This document shows positions 1 through 10,101 of a stretch of 64,000 nucleotides of DNA, piece after piece. Source of the DNA: Malus domestica (taxonomy: Eukaryota; Streptophyta; Magnoliopsida; Rosales; Rosaceae). The notes below the pieces were generated by a model, which had not been told where the DNA came from, did not search any database, and was given only the letters and a program-made list of their open reading frames with translations. The number at the start of each line of letters is the position of its first letter. The stretch's first letter is position 1. Made by a program: the position numbers and the translations under genes. Location: positions 19,705,501 to 19,769,500 of the forward strand of contig NC_091667.1 of NCBI RefSeq assembly GCF_042453785.1, read 5' to 3'.

Positions 1-1789
1 CACCGAGTCTCTTTAGTTAGCTGTTTTAGCAGGTCAATTGATGGCAAAAGTTTCCTTCCCTATGTGTATAGCTTGATTCCAATCCTCAGACAGGTCTCTG
101 GATTTTAAGTGGAGCAATCAAGAGGTTAAGAACAAGGCCTTCCTGTGGAACCAAGGTAACGACAGATCTGCTATCCACGTAGGTGGTTTGCTACACTTTT
201 TGTACAGATCTCTTAGTTTGTTGTAGGAATCCTTCTGTACCATTTGTTGTTATCGGCTGCATGATTTGTTTACACACTGCAGCCCTTAAATTTGTAAGTT
301 GTGTAAATCCCATTTCTTTTACTCTCTGGGTGGATTTGATTTGAAACATTTGTTTCATGTGTGAAAGCATGCAATGATCAAGAAATGTAGTCCTGAAAAG
401 TGTATCACACAAAGTTGATCATTTTAAAAATAGGGACTAGTTGTGGGGCTCATGTTTTGATATACACGAGAGGATACAATATGATTTGCGCATGAACCAC
501 TTTTGTTCCCAAAATGTTGAGAAGATGATAGTCCCCTACTATATGTTACCATAAAACTCAACCAATTAGGTCAGTGGGGCTTTCTTTCTAGGGCATGACT
601 ACGTATTTCAGCTATATTTTTTGTAGTATAAGAGGTATTCCACCACACATTGTGATGGTAGACTAATTCTTCTCTCCCATGTTGTCCCCACGGCAATGCC
701 TCCCGATGAATGTAATTGTGTGAGTTCGAACTGGGGTAAGGAGCTCCAAACCTTTCCCTTCAACTTCAATTTTGTTTAAATGCCTACTTCAACTTTCAAG
801 AATTGGGAAACATTTGGAATCCTTGTCTAACTTCTCTATGATTTACAAGTTTGCAATTCAGAAATTTGAATCAAACGCATACTAAACAATGGAACACTTG
901 GTTCTTGTGAAAACAAGAAGTCTACTAGTCAATTGACCTTGGCCCTGTATACACGCTTTTTCTTTTTTATACAAGCGATATTGGAGTTATTGGAAAGAGA
1001 GACTGAACACATAACTTCAATGCTAGAATTTTACATTTACAATAAATTGCATCAATGATTATACATTTATATTAGGGGAGAAATTATAATATGTTGATGT
1101 TCGGATAAAGAATTGTCCAAAACTACTCCCTTAATGTTTTTTTGTTTTTGTTTTTCTTGAACAACTGATATTATTTACATTAAAGGGAAGGGAGTGGACT
1201 TAGCCTTACAATGTGCTAGTAATAATTCGGTTCAAATTCGCCTTTGGCGAGAATTGAACCTAAGACATTTCACTTACAAAGACCGTAGTACTAAGTGGTT
1301 GCTTAAGTGTTTTATTAAGCGTGCACTCAAATAATGGATTGGAGGATTGAAATTCTTTTCAGTGCTGACAAATGCTTAACCCTTAGGGCAGCTTCAATGG
1401 AGAGGGATAAAGGTCCAAAAGCAAAAAAAATGGCCTAATTTGTCCAAAATCACATCTTCAACTGATGGCTAGGCTATAATTTTATAAAGTCCACCAGGCT
1501 AGTATTTGGCCAAAGGGGCATCAGGATGCCCAAATGTAGCCTCCTATTAGCTTTTTTTTAGAGCTCGGCTCCTCAGTTGCAATAATTGATTCAAATCCGA
1601 CGACTATTTTTTAAAACATTCAAAGGTAGTTTAACTAAATTAACCAATAAATTTAAAGTATAAACAAATAAATTATTGAGGCAGCTATATTTAACCCCTT
1701 CAGTTAGAGATGGTACATGAGTATCTGATACTGTTCATTTAAAAATAATTTTCTTGAGACTATGTTTAGCTATTTCGGTTGGAGATGGC
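1..1789. other. Intergenic, no gene seen
   Basis: AT-rich sequence without a convincing coding frame. Two spots resemble tRNA-derived SINE fragments: a B-box-like GTGTGAGTTCGAACTGGGG near 719-737, and a short palindrome with GGTTCAA / TTGAACC arms near 1230-1261. Neither can be bounded by target duplications, so they are not called as elements. Confidence 0.5.
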
Positions 1790-1794
1790 GTTAG

Positions 1795-2088
1795 TGTCAC
1801 ATCCCCGCCTGGGCCCCCACCACATCTCGAGCTCGACTCTGCCGTATCATAATATTGTCCATTTTGGGCCCCAACCACGCCCTCACGGTTTTGTTTCTGG
1901 AAACTCACACGAGAACTTCCCAGTAGGTCACCCATCATGGGATTACTCTCGCGTGAACTCGCTTAACTTTGGAGTTTCGATGGAACCTGAAGCCAATGAG
2001 CTCCCAAAAAGCCTCGTGCTAGGTTAAGATGGGAATATACATATAAGGCTTACAAGATCCACACCCCTGGGCGATGTGGGATGTTACA
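1795..2088 (-). mobile_element. Solo LTR of a Cassandra TRIM retrotransposon (5S rRNA-like LTR)
   Basis: A 294-bp unit that starts TGTCACATCC and ends GGATGTTACA, flanked by a perfect 5-bp target duplication GTTAG (1790-1794 and 2089-2093). On the minus strand it contains a 5S rRNA-like segment (about 1907-2005), recognisable by the complement of the 5S internal control region: GGTCACCCATC at 1926-1936, then CTCTCGCG and CGCTTAACTT. Carrying 5S sequence in the LTR is the hallmark of Cassandra elements (established knowledge). Only one LTR and no internal region is present, so LTR-LTR recombination is inferred. It matches both LTRs of the full copy at 5668-6323. Confidence 0.88.
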
Positions 2089-2398
2089 GTTAGGCCTCTT
2101 TTGGTGGGTTGGATGGAATAGGTTATGATCAAGGACTTGAGTCCAGTCCATTATTTGTTGTGTCAAAATGTGAGATTCAAAAGATTGGATATGATGGGTT
2201 ATGAATTCACAATAGAGTGAGTTATCTAATATATTCTTATACATGGGTTACAAATCATGTCTAACAAGTTCATGTCTATCAAATCTCATCCTTAAGGCTT
2301 AATCCCATCCATCACGAGTTAAACATAACCTAAATATATACTCAATCATTGAATAAATGAACACACAACTGAATGATACAGGTTAAGTGTTTTGTTTG

Positions 2399-2600
2399 GG
2401 AATTTGATCCATTCCTAACCTTAGTGTCCGAAGTCTAAGGATCAATTTATCTGGACCGCTAATTGGTGTGTAAAAGAAATCAAAGTTGTTGGTGTGTGTG
2501 TGGTGGGCTAGCGAAATGAGTTAATGGAAACCGCAAGATGCGGCCTAGATAAGTTGATCCTTAGGCTCCGGACACTAAAGTCCGGAGCAAATCCAATTCC
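2399..2600. mobile_element. Short inverted-repeat element (MITE) with 9-bp TSD
   Basis: A 202-bp AT-moderate palindromic unit beginning GGAATTTGATCC and ending GGAGCAAATCCAATTCC. Perfect 9-bp target duplication TTTTGTTTG at 2390-2398 and 2601-2609. Inside, arms reading ..AGTGTCCG.. and ..CGGACACT.. pair with each other. A 9-bp duplication with no coding capacity suggests a Mutator-derived MITE; that superfamily assignment is inference. Confidence 0.75.
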
Positions 2601-2678
2601 TTTTGTTTGAAGAAAACTCATTGATGGTTGGACTTGGTTGGACTACTTAATTCTTAACCTTTAAAATCAAATGATTAT

Positions 2679-3771
2679 GGAAATTTTTATTTGAACCCAT
2701 GTAACCTCATTCTACACCCAACTTAAACTTTAAATGTGAATTGTCATCTTTGCCCTATTGTATAATTACCATCAAGTACAAAATGAAATTAACAATAAAA
2801 CTAAAATTTATTAATAAACCCACACTAATAATTGAATCCTTATCATCATGCAATATTTCCCTTACGTTCTATTCTAGCTAAAACCCTAATTTACTCACAT
2901 AGACAAAACCAAGCTATTTTTTTACGGATGGACAAGGATTTTGAAGTTTTGGAACCTTCAACTAAAGTATGAATCGATTTATGTGAGTTTTTTGTTTGAT
3001 TTTAATTATTTTTGTTTAGGGTTTACAAGTGTATTGCTTGCAAAAAGCTCAATCACATTCGTACATAAATCTATATCTCGAATATAAAATCATCACTAGC
3101 ATGAACTTTTCTTACGCCATCTTCTTTGCATTGTGAAGTACTAGTTGCCTTCAGTGCACCTGCATCACTGCCCGATTGCCCTGCACCCCTGGGACAATCC
3201 TTTCAGAAAGGAATCATCATGCCACTAGCTAAATTTTCTCAAAGGCACCAGCAACTTTAGGATGCTCAACCGCGTTTGATTTCCAAGGTTTCATGCCATC
3301 AATCAAATAAACAATTCACGTGAAGTTATTGTTGGTTTCGTCTTCTTGATCAAGTCCAGTATTGGTATACTCATCCCCATATACTTCACACTGGCTATTA
3401 ATAGAAAAGTTTGACAAACCATGGACGGAATGGAGCATAGAATAGCGTAGATGGGCATATGATCGAAACGAAGCGTATTCACTCTCTGCAATTTTATTTT
3501 TCTAGATAGTTGTAATGTTGGGGATAACTACTCCATTCATGATCCTCCATGTTGCACTCTCAATCGTCGTATAACAGGTTTTCATTTAATCAATTTAGTT
3601 TTGTTTTAATGAGTGTAAAGATAGATTTATATTTTGAATTGAGTTTGTAAGGGTAGTTCAGGTAGTAAATTTGGGTTTAAAAAGATTTTGATAGTTTAAT
3701 TATTTTTAATATGGGTGTAAAAAGTAAGTTAGGTGTAGAAAGATGTTATATGGGTTCAAATAAAATTTGTC
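2679..3771. mobile_element. Non-autonomous Mutator-like element (about 1.1 kb)
   Basis: Inverted ends near 2679 (TTTTTATTTGAACCCAT) and 3771 (ATGGGTTCAAATAAAATTT), extending with mismatches for roughly 100-200 bp. Perfect 9-bp target duplication AATGATTAT at 2670-2678 and 3772-3780. Long imperfect inverted ends plus a 9-bp duplication fit a MULE. The interior (about 2900-3560) has no transposase; a 62-codon minus frame at 3303-3491 is not recognisable and is probably chance. Confidence 0.75.
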
Positions 3772-4029
3772 AATGATTATTAGTGTGATGAATTTTATAA
3801 AGCAAATAAAATTTCTTACCATGTTAAACCTCTTAAATGTAAATAAAACTCAATGAGACTGTATGAAAAGACATTTTCCTTTTCCACTACTTTTGTCTTC
3901 GTTGATTCAAATTTTATTATTAGAAAATCCAAATATTTCTCAAAAAAAATACTAAATAGAAAGATTTTTTTTTTTTTATTGAGACCCCATATGTTGTTGA
4001 ATACCTTCCACATAAAATTATAAGGAATT

Positions 4030-4660
4030 GTTATTGACACTTTAAATTACTATCTATTAATATATTTTTAAACCCAAATTACTACCTAAGTTACCCCACA
4101 AACCCAATCCAATATGTTAATTTATCTTTACACCCAATTAAGAAGAAGAAAAACACCTAAAATTAACCCCAAAGGTCTCAAAGTTGTCAAAGCAAAGATA
4201 AACGTTAAAACGGCGCTAAGCATGACCTTGGATTGTAGGAACAATCCGGGCCATCGCGGCAAAAGATTAGAGGAACACAAAGCAAGTGATTAGATGCCAT
4301 GAACTGGAATGTAGTGGATGTCCTGTTGTCAAAGAGTTAGGCAAAGATTGTCAAATACAGTTGGCATATTTGAGTATGACCATGTGGGAGTGCTCTAAAA
4401 CTTCAAAATCACCATCTGTTGATTAAAAAAAAGTGTTTTTTTTATTCTCTATGAAAGCGTATTAGGGTTTTGGTAATTAACTTATGTAGGAGGACATAGA
4501 TGGAGTCAGGTTAGCCATAATAGATCGTAGGAGAAAAAGTTGTGTGATTGTAAGGGTTTGGCTATTGAATGTGGGTTTATGGATAAATTTAAGTTTTATT
4601 GTTAATTTAATCTTGTACTTTATTTTTATTTTTTTATTGTAAATAAAAAAACATTAAAGA
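4030..4660. mobile_element. Decayed relative of the 2679-3771 MULE, opposite orientation
   Basis: The segment 4040-4150 (AAACCCAAATTACTACC.., then TTTATCTTTACACCCA) resembles the reverse complement of the right subterminal region of the 2679-3771 element (about 3590-3690). The segment 4560-4640 (GTGGGTTTAT.., TTTTATTGTTAATTT) resembles the reverse complement of its left subterminal region (about 2755-2840). The order of the two parts indicates a second, shortened copy. Its ends and target duplication are not resolved. Confidence 0.45.
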
Positions 4661-5667
4661 GAGAATCCCCTTATAAATAATATAAAAATAAAAGTGAATA
4701 AAAAAAAGATAGTGGGATAAGAAATGTTAGCAAAGTGAGGACTATTTAAATTTTAAAGAGAAAAAAATTATTGAAAAACGAAAAGTCGGGAGAAAAGAAA
4801 GCCCTCGCCGTCTGTCTTCATCATCTTCTTCCTTGGTACGGTTTTGCAACTCAGGTTCGTGGCTGGGGATGGCTTTGGTTTTGGTATTTTTACCAAAAAA
4901 AAAGAGGGTAAATTACACTTTACCACCTTAAGTTTGAGGTCGATTTCAATTTCTTACAACATCTTTAAAACATTTCAATTTCATACCTCAAGTACTATTT
5001 TATTTCAATATAATACATCCGTTACATTTTCCATTCATTGATCCGTTAAAAGTTGACGTGGCTGCCACATTTGTGCCAAGTGGCAAAAAAAATTAATTAA
5101 AATAAAAAAACTGAAAAACACAAGACCCACCCCCACCTACCCCGCAACCCCTCCCCACCCCTCTTCTGCCTCCCGACCCTCCCAACCACATCTCTCTCCT
5201 CCACTCTCTTGTCGATATCAGAGGCCTTGGAGTCGAGCATCATGGCCTCAACGGTTAAATCGGAGTGCTCCACCTAGAGTTCTTCTACACCTCCTGCTCT
5301 TCCCCTGCAATCATAATTCAAAACTCAGAGATCTGAATCGAACACATAAGAATTAATATAAAAACAACGAAAATGGCACCGTCAAAGATTCATACCATTA
5401 GCAAAAGCAGCCATTGTTGACAAAAATGGTGATCGAGAGATATGAGAATTTGAATTTGAACGAGAGCGAGTGAAATGAGGAGAGGAAGAAGACCGGGGCT
5501 AAGATCCCTCAACTGCAATGCATGATTTCAAAAAGCTCCTGGATCTTCGGTTGTTCACTCTACCTCGCTGCTGCATATATATGTGCGTATATCTAGAGAA
5601 AGAAAGAGGAGAGAGAGAGAGACAAGAAGGAATCGGGAGTGTGAGAGTTTGTTTCAATTGGACCGAG

Positions 5668-5960
5668 TGTCACATCCCGGCCCGAGCCCCCACCACATCC
5701 ATGGCTCGACTCCACCGTAGCACAATATTGTCCGCTTTGGGCCCCGATCATGCCCTCACGGTTTTGTTTCTGGGAACTCACATGAGAACTTCCCAATGAG
5801 TCACCCATCATGGGATTACTCTCGCGCGAACTAGCTTAACTTCGGAGTTCTTATGGAACTCAAAACCAGTGAGCTCCCAAAATGCCTCATGCTAGGTAGA
5901 TATGGGAATATATATATAAGGCTTAAAGGATCCACTCCTCTGGCGATGTGGGATCTCACA
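5668..5960 (-). repeat. Cassandra LTR, left copy (3' LTR of the element)
   Basis: 293 bp, TGTCACATCC to GGATCTCACA on the plus strand. The 5S-like block has drifted: the conserved GGTCACCCATCC core is GAGTCACCCATCAT here, so an internal Pol III promoter would be weakened. Confidence 0.85.
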
Positions 5961-6015
5961 ATCCACCCCACTTAGGGGCCCGACGTCCTTGTCGGCACAC
6001 TTCCGGCCAGGGATT

Positions 6016-6028
6016 GGCTCTGATACCA
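6016..6028 (-). promoter_or_regulatory. Primer-binding site (tRNA-Met) of the Cassandra element
   Basis: The minus strand reads TGGTATCAGAGCC, the complement of the initiator tRNA-Met 3' end that primes reverse transcription in many plant retroelements. It is three bases from the right-hand LTR, which fixes the orientation of the element. Confidence 0.85.
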
Positions 6029-6031
6029 AAT

Positions 6032-6323
6032 TGTCACATCCGGGCCCGGGTCCCCACCACATCCCGGGCTCAACTCCACCGTAGCACGATATTGTTCGCT
6101 TTGGGCCCCGACCACGCCCTCATGTTTTGTTTCTGGGAACTCACATGAGAACTTCCCAGTGGGTCACCCATCCTGGGATTTCTCTCGCGCGAACTCACTT
6201 AACTTCGGAGTTCCAATGGAACCCGAAGCCAGTGAGCTCCCAAAAGGCCTCGTGTTAGGTAGAGATGAAAATATACATATAAGGCTTAGATGATCCATTC
6301 CCCTAGCGATATGGGATCTCACA
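6032..6323 (-). repeat. Cassandra LTR, right copy (5' LTR of the element)
   Basis: 292 bp, TGTCACATCC to GATCTCACA. The 5S-like core GGGTCACCCATCCTGGGATT is closer to real 5S rRNA than in the left LTR. Several substitutions between the two LTRs indicate an insertion that is not recent. Confidence 0.85.
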
Positions 6324-6871
6324 TCAAGAGTGTGAGAGTTTAATTCAGGCCGGCATTCCTTAGTTGTCGACGGCACAGACGGTGATGGTGGTGCGATCAT
6401 GATGTCAGCGGCAATGTGGGTTCGAGAGAAAGAGTAAGGAGAGCGGAGGACAGTCTGCGTGTGATGTTATGCGCTTCGGTGAGGGTGGTAAGGAGTGTGA
6501 GCGTGAGGAGGAAGGCACCGGCGGTGAGAAGCGTGAGGGGGATTCTAGGGTGGGGGTGTGCTCGAGTGGGGAGAAAGGGTGGGGAAGACGAACTGGGTTT
6601 TGGCTTCTTTTTTTTTTTCTTTTTTTAATTAATTATTTAAAAAATTTATTAATTGTTTAGCCATGTGGCACAAATGTGGTAGCCACGTCAGCATAAATGG
6701 GGACCCCTTATTGGCCATGTCATCACTTAACGGTTTACTTAACAGATTTTTTAACGGATGTATGAAATTGAAATAAAATGATAAGTAAATGTATGAAATT
6801 GAAATGTTTTAAAGATGTTGTGAGGAATTGAAATCGACCCCAAACTTGAGGTGGTAAAAAGTAATTTACCC

Positions 6872-7665
6872 AAAAAAAATGGGAAAATACAACGCCTGGA
6901 CTCCCTGAGGCGTGCTCCGACGACGCCTTGCGCCGCACCTAGAAAACAGAGACGGCAAGCTACCCGCCCAGCCTTCAAGGCCGCCTAGGCGTGCCTCGAG
7001 GCGATCTTTTTAAAACACTGCTCTGAAGTCTCCATCCACATGCATACATCTTTACCTATATGATGTTTATGTTGCTTTCTGTCACGTTTTAGTTCATTTC
7101 TAATCAACATGCATGTCAAAAGTAATCCACAAAAATTGGAACTTGAAAAATAGCTCAGGAGAGTCAAGATGCCAAGTTTGCCGCGACCTTTCATCGAATT
7201 TTAGTCATAAGAATCCTCATTTTTCTGCTCTCTCGTTCATTATGAAAAACTTGTTTCTTAACTATTACTTAGCACGCTTTGGTTAGATGTCTCTGGTTAA
7301 TCTACTGTTTGCACACTCAACATTGTTTCTCAATTATTATTTATTACTTAACATGAATTCGTCATAATGTGCTACATTAATCGAGTACAACTGATATACT
7401 CAACCAATCTGTTTGACTATTGCTGCTTCTTTTTTTCAGTTTAGAACTTTAGATGCATTATGATTGAAAAGATTATTGATGGATTTTCTTCTATAGCAGT
7501 TCTAGTTGCCCTTCACAATGAACCAAAATGTTGGTTAAATTGCCTCACAGCGGATACTTGACGTTCTTCTTCTTAGGAACTTCTTTATCTTTCCCTTAGA
7601 AAAAGAAAATTAAAATCCCAGGGCCGGCCATCGGACCCACGAGGACAAAATCAAAGATTGTATAT
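6872..7665. other. Intergenic, no gene seen
   Basis: Contains a GC-rich patch rich in GCC and CCT (about 6890-7005) of the sort seen in dispersed Rosaceae repeats, then AT-rich sequence. Short frames such as the minus-strand frame at 6985-7194 show no recognisable product. Confidence 0.45.
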
Positions 7666-7670
7666 GTTTC

Positions 7671-8717
7671 TGTTGACCCTAAAAACTACTTACTCTACGT
7701 GGCTCGTAAGTTAAGTAATAAATGAGCTAACTACGTCATTCGGTCGAATGTGGGACATGCCAACTCGGCGGTAGAGCTCGTCCAAGTAATTAATGAGCTA
7801 ACTACATCATTCGGTCGAATACGGGGTGTGCCAACTCGTCAATCGAGCTCGGTCAGGGAGTAAAATGTATGTTGATGTGGCGTTAGGCGCACTGCTGACT
7901 TCTTGATCTCGCGAGGAAGGAACACGTCTCGGCCTTCGGGTTCTAGAGCCTGAAGACAAGGCTGTTAGTTTTGCGAATATCAATATCGAATTCATCTTTT
8001 AGTGTGCTGAATGTAGTAACATGGTAACATCTCACTTTGCCGAGAAAGCTGATGAGATGACCTCTTCCAACAAGGACTCGGAAATCCTTGTTGTCCGAGA
8101 CTTGAATAGGTAACCAGTCGGTCTCGAAGCAGTGTTGTTTATCCAAACTAAAAGTGCTCATCGGTCGGATGATTCTACAGCTTGAGTGCTGTTTATCCAA
8201 ACTGAAGATGTCGCCAGTTCCCTTTACAGTGCTGTTTATCCAAACTGAAGGTGTGTTGGCGGGAAAAAAGAAAATAAAAATCTCAAGGTGTTTGAGAGGT
8301 TGTTTACGCAGGGCAGTTGTGTGTTGATATGGAAGGGCTTTTAATGATGCACTCCCTTCTATATTTATAGTAGTAATTTCCCTAATGGCCGAGGTAAAAT
8401 TTCACTCAGACTAGAATTCATCAACCCAATCTGATTAGGTTTCGACCAATCCTAACCCCATAGGATTTTGAACCAAGCTCTCTAATCATTCAGATTCAAT
8501 CCTTTGATTCTTGGCATCTTTTTTTATTCGAAGCATCCTTAACTTCTTATTGCACTAGGATTCGACCATTTCACCTTTATCCAGGCAAAACCATCTTCTG
8601 AGAGGATTCAGCCGAACTCAATTGGACTCGGTCGATGGTAAAGAATATTCCGAATATTCCTTATTGGACCTAGAACAACTCTGGGCTCGGCCCAAAGTGT
8701 TATTTTGGGTCCCAACA
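7671..8717. mobile_element. Solo LTR, 1047 bp, TSD GTTTC
   Basis: Termini TGTTGACCC and GGGTCCCAACA are mutually complementary, and a perfect 5-bp target duplication GTTTC flanks the unit (7666-7670 and 8718-8722). Internal features: an imperfect tandem duplication of about 78 bp (7712-7853, unit with GAGCTAACTACRTCATTCGG) and three copies of GTTTATCCAAACT near 8138, 8190 and 8232. No primer site or coding region follows, so it is a recombined solo LTR. Superfamily not determined. Confidence 0.82.
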
Positions 8718-8863
8718 GTTTCATCCCTTAGTTTTTTAAGATTGATATCGGTCACTTTAGGCTTTGTTGATATGCTTTGCCTTTTGGGAATGTTGTTAGG
8801 GATGGATCCAGGATCTTATGTAAGACAATTTTTAAAAGATTTGTTGGTGTTTTGCACTTGCAG

Positions 8864-9180
8864 GTTTATCTGCATTAGCCATCGCAGCAATTATAGTTGG
8901 GTACTCGAAACCGGCGAAAGCTACTGAATTTGGCACAGGTATAGTTAAGTAATGAAAATCATATACAGCGTTTGGCACATCATCTGCATCTTCCTTCTTC
9001 CTTTAAGCAAGTACAGCAGCTGCAAGTACGGTGGACACTGACAATCAAATACTCCCAAACGGAGCCTATGATATGAGTCGACTCGACCAAATATCATTTC
9101 TACGAGGTCAATGGGAAGGGGAAAATATGCTGCCAAAAGAATTAGACTTGTCATATTGCATCCAGGAAGCAGTTTCTTGA
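8864..9180 (+). pseudogene. Two terminal exons of an unrecognised gene, cut off upstream by a solo LTR
   Basis: Exon A (8864-8938) follows a good acceptor (..TTGCAG) and encodes a hydrophobic stretch followed by a basic and polar segment: LSALAIAAIIVGY then KPAKATEFGT. A 69-bp GT..AG intron (8939-9007) joins it in frame (split codon G|CA) to exon B (9008-9180), about 57 residues ending in a TGA with motifs NGAYDMSRLDQ and LRGQWEGENMLP. Agreement of splice signals and frame is the evidence for coding. Upstream exons are not found: the 1047-bp solo LTR lies only 140 bp before exon A and another LTR starts at 9355. I do not recognise the family; a membrane anchor or transit-peptide region is a guess. 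It may be a broken gene or the 3' part of an expressed one. Confidence 0.4.
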
Positions 9181-9354
9181 ACCGAGTAAGGCACTTCACT
9201 TCCATCAGCCGAAGCGGAATTTTCCATTCATGAAATCCCAAATCCTTCCTCGTCTTGTTTTTTCTTGGTGAATGGTTTGGGATGTTGTTTTGTGAAGATA
9301 TTTATGTATACATGGGCAGTAATAGTAGATGAATTTGGAGGCAGAGGAGAAATG

Positions 9355-10101
9355 TGTTGGATAAATATCATCAATCAATGATAAATTTATTTATGCTAAT
9401 AAATAATAAATGCGAATGGATAAATTAACAAAGTATGAACAAAAAAAATATTAAACAAACAACTTGAAGATCGAGGTTTGCGTACCGCAATGTCCTTGAA
9501 ACAGAAATTTCATCCATATTCAGTGCTTGTAGTTCTACAAATGTCTGCTTCACCAGGATTCAACGATCTAAGTCAGAATTCCAACACCAGAAAACTTAAC
9601 TTCTAGCAAATTTCTTTGTGGTTCTCTCAGTATGGATGTTTGGGATTGTAGAAGAAGAATTTGATTTTTCTGTGTTCTAAATGCCATGCAAATTGATGTA
9701 TATATAATAGGTTTATACATGTTCGCAACATGTATGAGAATGAGATGCGTCTATTGGAAGACATCTTTCATAGAGGTGCTTTGCTCTGCGTTCTTTTATC
9801 ACTTCAAACTTCATTTGAAAAGATGAGTCTATTGATAAAAAATAATTAATTAATTAAAGAATTTATTTTTAAGAGCCCAAGAGTCCAAATTCCCAAGGCA
9901 CATCTTTTGATAATTAATTATATATTAATTATCAATTAATTAGTCAATCCCAAAACACAACTCCAAGGTTGAGCCCAATTTCATTTTCCATAGTCCATCA
10001 CTCCAATCACTATCTATAAGAGACAAAACCTTATAAAGTGAGGAAACCTTTTGGTAGTGACCAATGTGAGACAATGAAAATTCTATTCAAAATTTCCAAC
10101 A
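9355..10101 (+). mobile_element. LTR, 747 bp, same family as 11888-14159 but inverted
   Basis: Starts TGTTGGATAAATATC and ends AATTTCCAACA. It is similar throughout to the reverse complement of the LTR at 11888-14159 (excluding that copy's nested insertion). The 5-bp flanks AAATG and ATACC do not match and no primer site follows, so this may be a rearranged or truncated element rather than a clean solo LTR. Confidence 0.7.

Larger units (their letters stand above)
5668..6323 (-). mobile_element. Complete Cassandra TRIM retrotransposon
   Basis: Two LTRs (5668-5960 and 6032-6323) enclose only 71 bp. The internal segment holds, on the minus strand, a primer-binding site complementary to the tRNA-Met 3' end (plus strand GGCTCTGATACCA, 6016-6028) three bases from the right LTR, and a polypurine tract (plus strand ATCCACCCCACTTAGG, 5961-5976) against the left LTR. 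The element therefore lies on the minus strand. Each LTR carries 5S rRNA-like sequence (about 5779-5856 and 6141-6217). The 5-bp flanks CCGAG and TCAAG differ only by two transitions of the kind caused by methyl-C decay. No protein is encoded; such elements depend on enzymes supplied in trans (established for TRIMs). Confidence 0.9.
4906..6871. mobile_element. MULE with about 200-bp terminal inverted repeats, host of a Cassandra insertion
   Basis: The left end reads GGGTAAATTACACTTTACCA and the right end is the reverse complement of GGGTAAATTACTTTTTACCA. Similarity of the two arms continues for about 200 bp (4906-5100 against 6650-6871), including shared blocks such as TCGATTTCAATT, CATCTTTAAAACATTTC and TGACGTGGCTRCCACATTTG. 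Flanks are A-rich (AAAAAAAGA and AAAAAAAAT), so the 9-bp duplication is only approximate. The interior is clearly more GC-rich than the neighbourhood (5110-5660 and 6330-6620), the composition expected of captured gene pieces (Pack-MULE); no source gene is recognised. Without the Cassandra insertion at 5668-6323 the element would be about 1.3 kb. Confidence 0.72.

Noticed and set aside
1907..2005. A real 5S rRNA gene
   Set aside because: Only partly 5S-like, bounded by LTR termini and a TSD; it is Cassandra LTR sequence.
8254..8717. A shorter LTR starting at TGTTGGCGGG (464 bp)
   Set aside because: Its flanks do not match, whereas starting at 7671 gives complementary ends and a perfect GTTTC duplication.
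8945..9241. 98-codon minus-strand ORF
   Set aside because: It overlaps the plus-strand exon B, which has splice-frame support; no recognisable domain on the minus strand.
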